Part shown: positions 56,988 to 64,000 of the stretch, one piece after another
Layout of the letters: every line of letters starts with the position of its first letter
How positions within the stretch are numbered: the first letter of the stretch is position 1
Assembly: GCA_036924285.1 (NCBI GenBank)
Contig: JAYKYS010000005.1
Coordinates: forward strand, 21,178,001 to 21,242,000
Length of the DNA stretch: 64,000 nt
Source: Asterella californica
Lineage: Eukaryota; Streptophyta; Marchantiopsida; Marchantiales; Aytoniaceae
Direction: 5' to 3'
Notes under the pieces: generated by a model
Seen by the model: only the letters and a program-made list of their open reading frames with translations
Told to the model about the DNA's origin: nothing
Databases searched by the model: none
Position numbers and translations under genes: made by a program

Positions 56988-59357
56988 GTTACTGAACGTG
57001 AACTTTGCAATCTGAATGACCTGGAGTTGAAGATCTACTTGCACGCCGTGTGTTTTATCTTGGCCAGATCGAGAACGTGGTGGTGTGTTTTCCTTACGAT
57101 CCGTATTCCGTGTGTGGTTTTCGTCCTCCTCTTCACGATCGTATCACAGCTAGAAGGTTCCGTCCTTCTCAAGAAACTCTCGCCTCGACACCGTAACCGT
57201 GTACCTGCGAAAGCAGGAGTAGCTCGAGGAAGACCGTCTTCTTGGATTGAAGACTGGTGGCGCAAGGCTTTTCACAGGCCTGAGTCCGAGAACCGAGGAT
57301 ATTGGTACGAGAAGAAGATCTTGCTTAGGATCGTGAGTTCGTGGCATGTGCCTGGGAGCACCACCTGCCTTTTCGTGAAAGACAGGCAGGGGAGGAACGG
57401 TTGGAAGATAGAATCTTACCGGGAGCCGAAGAAGCGACTTCTGGCGAAGTTGTTTCTGCATCTCTTCCCCAAGGAGAAAGCGCAGAAGACAAGATACTTA
57501 GGAGATCAAGACGTGGAGTTCCTGGAATCAGTGTGGGATGACAGAGTGCCCATCTACTGGGGCGCGTACATCCACAACTATGTACAGACAGAGCTAGCAT
57601 ACTTAGGTACCCCGGCGGGAGGACACCTGACGCCCTTCCTCTGCTACTTGTATGTAGCCATGGGGGATCTTAGGGAAGACCAGCTGGCAGTGTATGGGCC
57701 AACGGAGCGACAGGAGGTGAAGGAGGAGACCTCGAAAGACGATGACCGAGCGGCAGCTGCAACGCTCCCTCCCACTCTGATGCCACAGCTGAGGCCCGGC
57801 TCTCACCAGAAGACGCTGCTGGTGAGGGAAGACGAGTCTAGTGGGTCGGAAGACGCCACGCCACTGAGGAAGATGGGTCCCCGAAGTGTACCGAGGACAC
57901 CCATCTCTCTCATTCATTCAAGATCGGAGTCCGACTCGGAAGAAGACCTGCTGAGTACCCGATCAGAGCAGAAGACTGCTTCTGCAACGCCTGGGAGTCT
58001 TCCGAAGACTCCAGAAGACGAAGGATGGATGTGCGCTCCTGCTGCGATGCGAGGAAGCGCAAAGAAGAGAGTCGCTCCTGCCATGAGGAGTCTTCCACCC
58101 CGGAAGATGAGAAGAGTAGCTTCTTCTCGTGCGCAGAAGATGAAGGCCGTAGTGGTGGAAGAGGCTTCCTTGCCTCTGGAAGACGCAGTCGACACCGCGG
58201 AGCGTGTGGTGGAGATGAACTTGTCTTCCGCAGGAAGACGACTGGAGGAGTTCAGTGCCTACTTCCAGAAGGAGATCCAGCCAGCTATGGAGTTGCTGGA
58301 GAAGAGAGCGAGGGCACAAGAGAAGCCCTTACAACCTGGATTCGGTCTGCGCACCTTGCTGCGACAGGGGGATGATCAGAAGAAGACGGAGTCGCTGGAA
58401 GCTAGTCTCCGCACCACGGAGAAGCTTGCAGCCAGGTACAAGGCGGAAGCAGCCGCTTCTGCCAAGGAGCTAGTACAACTTCGGAAGAGCAAGCAAGAGT
58501 TGCAGGCGCGGGTACAGCAGCGCAATCAGGAAGTCACCCGAGTGGGGGAGAAGATCACCGCCCTCGCAGAAGAGCAGACCATATGGAAGACGCAGCGAGA
58601 AGCCGCGGAAGCGCGAGCTGCAGTTGAGAAGATGCAGAGAGAAGCAGCAGAGGCCCGTGCACAGAAGATGTTGGCACAGTCGGTGGAAGCGCTTCGGAAG
58701 AAGTTCAACTACACCGCGGGTAGGAAGTTACTTATCTTAGCTAGAGGATGGGACAGCGAGTCCAAAGCGATGTTGGTGGAATGCCGGGAGAGCATGTTCA
58801 AGTACTTGGATCGACAGATCGAAGGAGTGAAGACACTTTATGGTCTTCCCTCGCTTCTGACACCTGCAACCGCATCTTCCCACGCTCCAGCACCATCGAC
58901 TGGATCCGGAATGGAGAAGGAGGAGTTCGACCTCGCTGTGCACTTGGTGGTGACAGCGTTGGAAGCCAAGAAGACTCCAGAAGACGCCCCGGAAGACAAG
59001 ATGTCTTCTGGAAGACAGGAAGACAAGCCGTCTTCCCAGGTATTCCGCGTGGAGGAAGCGACTTCCCCGGATCTCCATGAGGTCCCCATGGTCCCTAGTC
59101 CCGCACCCGTGCCTCAGAAGACGGAAGAAGCACCGGTCGACTCCGTTTCCCAGAAGACGCTTCTGTCTTCCGAAGCAGAAGCCGAAGCCGAGGAAGACGC
59201 AACAGCAGCGACAACAGGGCCAGCAAGAGACGATGAGGAGGAAGCCACCTCAGTGACACCCGAGGTAACTACAGGGCTTTCTAGCTTATCAGAAGCCGCA
59301 TTAGGAGCTCCGATAGGAGTAGATCAGGTAGAGATTGCCTCCGTGCAATCTGAGTAG
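56988..59357 (+). CDS. Large retroelement gag-like ORF without an ATG
   Basis: Open from 56988 (stop at 56985) to TAG at 59355-59357, about 790 codons. There is no ATG until near codon 225, so translation would need a non-AUG start, an upstream spliced exon (acceptor CTTGGCCAG near 57060-57068) or the start has been lost. Layout: capsid-like region with SSWIEDWWRKAFHRPE, YWYEKKILLRIVSSWHVPG, KTRYLGDQDVEFLESVWDDR and GTPAGGHLTPFLCYLYVAMG (ending near 57675); a Ser/Glu/Asp-rich low-complexity linker (EDESSGSEDATP); a long coiled coil (about 58200-58690); GRKLLILARGWDSESKAML and FKYLDRQIEGVKTLYGLPS; then an acidic Pro/Glu tail. No protease or RT follows. The long intact frame suggests a young copy or a domesticated gag. 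I do not know its function. Confidence 0.6.
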   Translation, partial: VTERELCNLNDLELKIYLHAVCFILARSRTWWCVFLTIRIPCVVFVLLFTIVSQLEGSVLLKKLSPRHRNRVPAKAGVARGRPSSWIEDWWRKAFHRPESENRGYWYEKKILLRIVSSWHVPGSTTCLFVKDRQGRNGWKIESYREPKKRLLAKLFLHLFPKEKAQKTRYLGDQDVEFLESVWDDRVPIYWGAYIHNYVQTELAYLGTPAGGHLTPFLCYLYVAMGDLREDQLAVYGPTERQEVKEETSKDDDRAAAATLPPTLMPQLRPGSHQKTLLVREDESSGSEDATPLRKMGPRSVPRTPISLIHSRSESDSEEDLLSTRSEQKTASATPGSLPKTPEDEGWMCAPAAMRGSAKKRVAPAMRSLPPRKMRRVASSRAQKMKAVVVEEASLPLEDAVDTAERVVEMNLSSAGRRLEEFSAYFQKEIQPAMELLEKRARAQEKPLQPGFGLRTLLRQGDDQKKTESLEASLRTTEKLAARYKAEAAASAKELVQLRKSKQELQARVQQRNQEVTRVGEKITALAEEQTIWKTQREAAEARAAVEKMQREAAEARAQKMLAQSVEALRKKFNYTAGRKLLILARGWDSESKAMLVECRESMFKYLDRQIEGVKTLYGLPSLLTPATASSHAPAPSTGSGMEKEEFDLAVHLVVTALEAKKTPEDAPEDKMSSGRQEDKPSSQVFRVEEATSPDLHEVPMVPSPAPVPQKTEEAPVDSVSQKTLLSSEAEAEAEEDATAATTGPARDDEEEATSVTPEVTTGLSSLSEAALGAPIGVDQVEIASVQSE

Positions 59358-60963
59358 TTAGTAACTTCATTCACAAATCCAAATATAGTAGAATCGAACA
59401 TGCTATCTTAAGGGTGGCAGTTTTTCCATGTAATATTAGTTAGGACACCATGTGGCAGCATAGGTAGCGTAGGAAGGACAAGGTGGATGGCCAATTTGGA
59501 CAGGGGAACCGCGCGCATGTGAGGTAGCAACCTCCTGTCAGCGCCTCTCTCTCCCTGGTGGTCGCCTCCCCTGGTTCTCATGGCAGCAACATAAGTAGGA
59601 TAGCAGAGTAGGAGATAGAGTTTTGCCTGTGCTACCAGTTCTGTAGAATTCTGTAGCAACTGCACACATCGATTCTATGGTGCAGGCGGACGAGACACAT
59701 TAGAGCAGAGGGACAAGATAGGTGATTCTTCGCACTACACCCGTTGTTGGAAACATACGAATAGTCTTGGAATATACAGGAGGGGTCTGCATACTCGTAC
59801 CAGGAGTGGTTCGAAGATGTAGATAGAAGTAGTGGACAGTCTAGGAACAGGGAACGGCATCCTCGTGCAGTCCTGTTAGCTAGGCTGGTGTGTCGAGGAG
59901 TAGACGCAAGAAATAGAGGGAGTGAGCTTCCCAATGCCATTGTGACTTCTTCTCGGGGAATAGATTGTGGATTTGAGTGCAGAAGCTTTGTCCATGTCTT
60001 CTGGATGGTGGGTTCATTGAATTCGCTCCCAATTGTGCATGAGAAGTGTTCTTCTTGAGTGGCGGTGACTGTCAGCAGTTGTGGAAGTGTAGCTTGGCTC
60101 GTTCAGTAGAGCACGTGGGATCTACGTACGAACGGTCTTCTGGGTAAGGGATCCCAGAAGACAGAGCAGTCAGAGCAGCGAAGTGAAGAAGAAAGAAGCC
60201 TTCTTCCCGCAACAGAAGACGACATCCTCGAGTAGAAGACGATGCAACAGTACTCACGTTTGTTGTCTTCCTCCCCAAACTATTACAAGCAGGGATGGCT
60301 TGTTAGTCAGGATCCGGACTAGAAGCCTGTCGGAATCTTAATTTACTCTTTTCATCTTGTTTTCTCTTGTTTGGATTTTCTCTTCTTCCCCATCTTCCCT
60401 CATCTTCCCCATCCTCTTACCTTCTTCTAGTGAGCTTCCGAGACTTCTATTGAGCTTCCGTGAAGGTGAATGTCATTGTAGTGCTGCAGGAAGACCATTT
60501 CCGTAGGCAGAAGCCTGGGAAGGCTACAGGGGACATACACCCTGTGATTTATCTAACCCGTTGGAATGTGAGTGTGAGAGTAAGGTGTAACGACCGTTGC
60601 TAGTCGACTTCTGCGAAACAAGACAACCTTCTGGAGGTGTGAGAAGACGAGTTGAACCCCCAGAAGACAAGAATCGCTTCGGGAAGACGGTATCGAGAAG
60701 ACCGGAAGAAGCAATCTGGAAGCAGGAAGATCGTCTTCCCGAGCTTCTCTATGAATAGTTGTGTGATATTGTAATTGGTAGCTGTTTGTTTAGTTCCAGA
60801 GCACCATTTGGCGTGTTTGGAAGACGTGTGGTTTTGTGTGGTTTTGTGAGAAGACGGGCTTTTTAGGTAAAACCCGTGTGTTTGTGTGTTTGAGCAGATC
60901 CTAGAACTTAGAGCAGCGATTACTAACGTAAATCCTCTGTGGGAACGATATCTTGTATACTAA
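59358..60963. other. 3' flank of the gag ORF, no gene
   Basis: GAAGAC-rich to about 60780 and without a supported ORF. A CT-rich run lies at 60340-60430. CTCTGTGGGAACGATATC (60937-60954) resembles a box found near LTR 3' ends in some plant elements, just before the next gag-like frame starts; that reading is tentative. Confidence 0.35.
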
Positions 60964-62289
60964 ATGGGCAAAAGGAGTAATCCTGCGTCACTACAACAGG
61001 ACCAGCGACTATCGCAACCAAAGAAGAGAGAAGTCGCTGACGCGATCATGATAATCTTTCGGTCGAGGAGGACTACTTACATGTCCAACTAACAGATCAA
61101 CTTTATTGAAGAGCTCTTCGTCAAGAAACGAGCACATTGAGCGAGGATCATCCACCTCCATGTACAGAAGCTTTGGATCGAAGAAGATCTGATGTACATC
61201 GGAGCATTCGTGTCGGTGTTCTACATGGGTATGAGGTTACTTTCCGACGAAGACAAGAAGAGGTTAGGCTTCAATGCGGCAGCCGAAGACGATGAATTTG
61301 AAGTTGAACAAACTCCAGTGAGGGATGTACAATTGGAGAAATTCTTCGACGAAATGACGGCCGAAGATGCAACTACCGAAGAAGCTGTAACGCAGACCGT
61401 GACCACAGTAGAGGCAATAACTAAGAAGGCACATGAGTTGGTGAACTTAGGAGAAGACGAGGACGTCACCGAAGTATCCGCACAAGTCAAGCGTAGTGGA
61501 AAAAAAGAGATCTTGGAGGATACACCGAGGTCTCCGCAGAAGTCCAAGAAGAAGATGAAGTGTACGAGGACGATCTACGCCGAGAGAGAAGAAGCTACAG
61601 AGGTCGAAGCCGAAGAAGATGGTACCTCACAGAAGAAGAAGGAGGAGGATGATGTAGTGAAGGTCACTTCTTTGACAATCGAGGAGGTCCAACAACTCAG
61701 CTCTTCGGCGAAGTATCTGTAGGAGGTAGTTGTATCGCTACTCTATGCCTTGGAGAGACAAGGGAACTTACAAAGAAGTCATTGGACGACAGCTGAACTT
61801 GGCTGAGTTAGTTCAGACGATGCACTTCGGCCGAGGGAACTTTTACAGGAGAAGGAGAACCTATGAGCATCAGTTCTCGAGCGAAGAGGGAGATTGTGGC
61901 GAAGACCAAAGAAGCTAAAAACCTGACTTCAGCGCGCAACTTCAACAGAAGTTGGAGCAAGAAAAGAGCACGAGAAGGTTCTTTCACTTGCGAAGAAGGA
62001 GTTAGATGAGATGCGTCTGTAGAGTAATCAGAAACAGGACATCGTCGTAGAGATGACTAAGGAGATCGAGGATCTAAAGCGGCGATGTGCTAAGAATGAA
62101 GAGCATACTGCACAACTTCGGAGTAGAGTAGAGCCGACGCTGAAGAACTACTTCGTTACCGATTTAGATACTTTGGAGCTGAAGACTCTTCAGGAGATTA
62201 GACAGGAGTTAGCAGCAACAGATATAGAGAGTTCTTCGACGAAGAACAGAGTACTTAGGTTAAGACAGAGAGTAGTTAGAGAACTCTGA
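60964..62289 (+). pseudogene. Decayed relative of the large gag ORF
   Basis: From ATG 60964 the frame reads MGKRSNPASLQQDQRLSQPK then two in-frame stops (after TYMSN and after VKKRAH) and continues IEEDLMYIGAFVSVFYMGMR, LLSDEDKKRLGF, then a long acidic Glu/Lys-rich linker to 61722. Further blocks lie at 61730-61918 and in a coiled coil at 62053-62289 (IEDLKRRCAKNEEHTAQLRS, ending REL then TGA). The stretch TTYMSN..INFIEELFVKK through VFYMGMRLLSDEDK lines up with KTRYLGDQDVEFLESVWDD through YVAMGDLREDQ of the ORF at 57-59 kb. It lacks the GAAGAC enrichment. Stops and frame changes mark it as dead. Confidence 0.55.
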
Positions 62290-62391
62290 GAGGTTAGAGC
62301 GACTGTTGAGTTCTCGGTTAGCGAGATAGCTAAGGAGTTAGCGATAGGATCCGGTGTGATACTTGGTGTTGTTTCGACCTCTAACGACCTA

Positions 62392-63298
62392 TGTTACACA
62401 TAGGAAGTTTGTCTATTAGTAAGGTGTTTAGTTATAACTAAGTGTTGAGAATGTTTATTTGCTGCCAAAGTACTTGAAGGAGGTATCAAGTTAGTCATGA
62501 CTAGCTAAAAGTTAGTTATGGTTAAACTTAGCTGTACTTTTGGCAGAATTCAGATATTTGCTAAAGAGTGAGCACCACTATCTTGTCATCTTGTCTAAAA
62601 GGTAGAAAAGAGGTGGAAAGTATCCCTTATCTCCTTTTTGACTTGATATTAGTGGTTGGATTAAAGTTGTGGACTTTGTGGGCATTAAAAACAAGAAGAG
62701 ATTCTACATGTTTCCTTTTTAGTGGGTCCTAGTGTAGAGGGGGGTGGAAATTTGAGATTCCTTGAGAATATTCTAGAATCCTTCTAGAAGTTGTTGACTT
62801 TGAAGGAATAAGCCCATGTGAAAAGGTAAGAAGCCCATGTGATTAATGCTTTTATCTTAAGTAATATCTTAGTAAAACCCGGTAAAAGTAGTTACGGCTG
62901 AGTTACCGGGGGTACCAAAGTAAAAACCTAGAATGTATAAATAGAGGAGTAGAGAAGAGCTCCTCATCCTTGTTTTCACATCGTCGTAATGACAACTTGA
63001 GTAATATAAAGAGTGTGGGATATGTTTAGCATGTGAGAACTGGAGAGACGTCGTTAGAATGGAGGATTTTAGTTGATGAGTTTATGGAGATTTTTCGTTG
63101 ATAAGTTTGTGGGTGTATGAATGAGTGAACTTAGCATTTTCCCTTCAAGTTCATGATGTGCTTCCATCAAAGCCATTAGAGGTGACCCCTGAGTGAGAGA
63201 CAGGTCCGACATGTTGCAGATTCGTGGATGACGATCGTGGATGTTGAGAGATCGAGGGGGGGGGGGTAGTTGATCGATAGGACCGCGGAGGGTTTACA
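62392..63298 (+). mobile_element. Probable 5' LTR of a Ty3/gypsy-type element
   Basis: The right end is set by the primer-binding site 4 bases downstream: the LTR would end TTTACA at 63298. A TGTTACACATAGG start at 62392 gives TG...CA ends and about 907 bp. A TATA box (TATAAATA, 62936-62943) sits in the middle, followed by a leader-like stretch. In the U3-like part TGCCAAAGTAC (from 62462) and GTACTTTTGGCA (near 62532) are inverted. The left end is a guess; the 3' LTR would lie outside the window. Confidence 0.55.
62936..62943 (+). promoter_or_regulatory. LTR TATA box
   Basis: TATAAATA followed by GAGGAGTAG and a TCATCC-type start region about 30 bases on, in the expected place of an LTR promoter. 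Confidence 0.6.
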
Positions 63299-63302
63299 TT
63301 TT

Positions 63303-63319
63303 TGGTTCCGTTGCCGGGA
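63303..63319 (+). promoter_or_regulatory. Primer-binding site for tRNA-Asp
   Basis: TGGTTCCGTTGCCGGGA matches 14 of 17 bases of the complement of the 3' end of plant tRNA-Asp (TGGCGCCGTTGCCGGGG), the primer used by several plant gypsy lineages. Confidence 0.7.
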
Positions 63320-63343
63320 CCTCACTTGAAGGGATCATTGAAA

Positions 63344-63514
63344 ATGTTTAGAGTTCAGTTCTATATTAGACAAAAAGAGATTATGAGAGAACACATGGAG
63401 AGAACGTTGAGAGGAGAGAGAGCTAACGCGATGTTAGCAACATTAGAACTTTTCGTGTATCCCGTAGTGATATATGACACGTTCGAAGTCATTCTTTACA
63501 TCTTGTTCACTTAG
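63344..63514 (+). pseudogene. Start of the gag region of the right-edge element
   Basis: First ATG after the primer site opens MFRVQFYIRQKEIMREHMER, TLRGERANAMLATLELFVYP, then FEVILYILFT and a TAG at 63512. Further Lys/Glu-rich fragments follow with stops to about 63660. Either a leader ORF or a decayed gag N-terminus; the element continues past the right edge. Confidence 0.35.
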
Positions 63515-64000
63515 AAAAGGTTTGAGGAGAGTTGAAAGAGGGTGCAACAAGAGTTGTAGAGAAAGGAGGAGAGAAAAGTTATTAGAGGAGAGAAATTTGT
63601 GAGTTTAGAAATTCTGCTCTCTGGAAAATTTGTACAGTCGCTGTCAACTTTTCTGTGAATTTTATTTTCCTGAGAAACTTTCTAGTGTTTTAGAGTGGCT
63701 GATAAGCTATCCAAGAAAAAAGAAATCATGAGAAGATGAGGTCTGAAGAGGGAGAAAGAATTTTTCAAAGTGGAGGGGGTTGACAACCATGAGAGAAGTG
63801 AAAATATACAAATTTCAGTTCTCTAAAAATTTGTACAATCATCACCATCTCTTTTGATTAGGGAAGTTTCTGTTGAAACTTCATGATTTAGTAGCTTGGA
63901 GGTTGAGCTAATGGAGACCACAAAAATCTTGGAGAGATCTCTTACCAACTAAGAGATATACGTTTCGGCATACAAAGAGGTCTTGACGATACGTCATGGG
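63515..64000 (+). other. Internal leader of the right-edge element
   Basis: Purine-rich DNA without an open frame. A word near CAAATTTCAGTTCTCTAAAAAT (about 63810) echoes one near 63605-63630 (GAAATTCTGCTCTCTGGAAAA), so an imperfect duplication of about 200 bp is likely. No gene is visible. Confidence 0.3.

Larger units (their letters stand above)
53520..60800. repeat. Region saturated with the hexamer GAAGAC/GTCTTC
   Basis: The hexamer, often as GGAAGAC, GTCTTCGGAAGAC or GTCTTCCGG, recurs in both orientations in non-coding and coding parts alike. By hand I count about 30 occurrences in 53520-55400, where roughly one is expected by chance. The rest of the window is nearly free of it. Inside the gag ORF it appears as EDA, EDE, PED and KTP-type residues. 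It marks this whole block as one element or family. Confidence 0.85.

Noticed and set aside
57914..59089. Long minus- and plus-strand frames inside the gag ORF
   Set aside because: Repeated GAAGAC and Glu/Lys codons keep several frames open; only the long sense frame shows domain-like structure.
59408..60278. Minus-strand ORFs downstream of the gag ORF
   Set aside because: Short, low-complexity frames in GAAGAC-rich DNA without start context or domains.

Overview
The window is nuclear DNA of a land plant. It has three intron-split genes of plant type with GT-AG (and some GC-AG) introns, no operons, about 40% GC, and long stretches of decayed LTR-retrotransposons. The gene set (a group-III-like XTH, a YIP4-type Golgi protein, an HDA15-type deacetylase with a RanBP2-like finger) and the style of the retroelement gag proteins make me favour a bryophyte, perhaps a liverwort. 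That is an inference, not something the sequence proves.

Layout. 1-1170 (-): 5' end of a coiled-coil gene I cannot name, running off the left edge. 3004-4971 (+): complete four-exon xyloglucan endotransglucosylase/hydrolase. 4972-10136: no gene; degenerate repeats and a 70-base poly-G tract. 10137-12207 (-): complete three-exon YIP4/YIPF6-family gene. 12.2-28.0 kb: AT-rich DNA and broken Ty3/gypsy pieces (gag on -, 15.5-16.9 kb; protease-region tandem duplication on +, 18.7-19.8 kb; reverse transcriptase on +, 24.1-25.0 kb). 28034-39901 (+): complete 16-exon class II histone deacetylase of 664 residues. All exon phases join, two introns start with GC, and one 4.6-kb intron is packed with three interleaved repeat families. 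39.9-52.7 kb: no confident gene; a 28-bp palindrome, MITE-like hairpins, a 44-bp minisatellite built around a bZIP-type palindrome, a perfect 20-bp hairpin, and more retroelement debris. 52.7-62.3 kb: three gag-like coding blocks, one open for about 790 codons but without an ATG. The 53.5-60.8 kb part of this is saturated with the hexamer GAAGAC. 62.4-64.0 kb: a probable 5' LTR with TATA box and tRNA-Asp primer-binding site, the left end of a further element.

The three host genes are functionally unrelated (cell-wall remodelling, Golgi trafficking, chromatin) and are simply neighbours. The most interesting unexplained signals are: the 44-bp array, whose variation in the central octamer looks mostly like deamination of one CpG; the GAAGAC-saturated retroelement region; a possible multi-hairpin RNA upstream of the ATG-less gag ORF; and the paired GC-AG introns and repeat-filled intron of the deacetylase gene.
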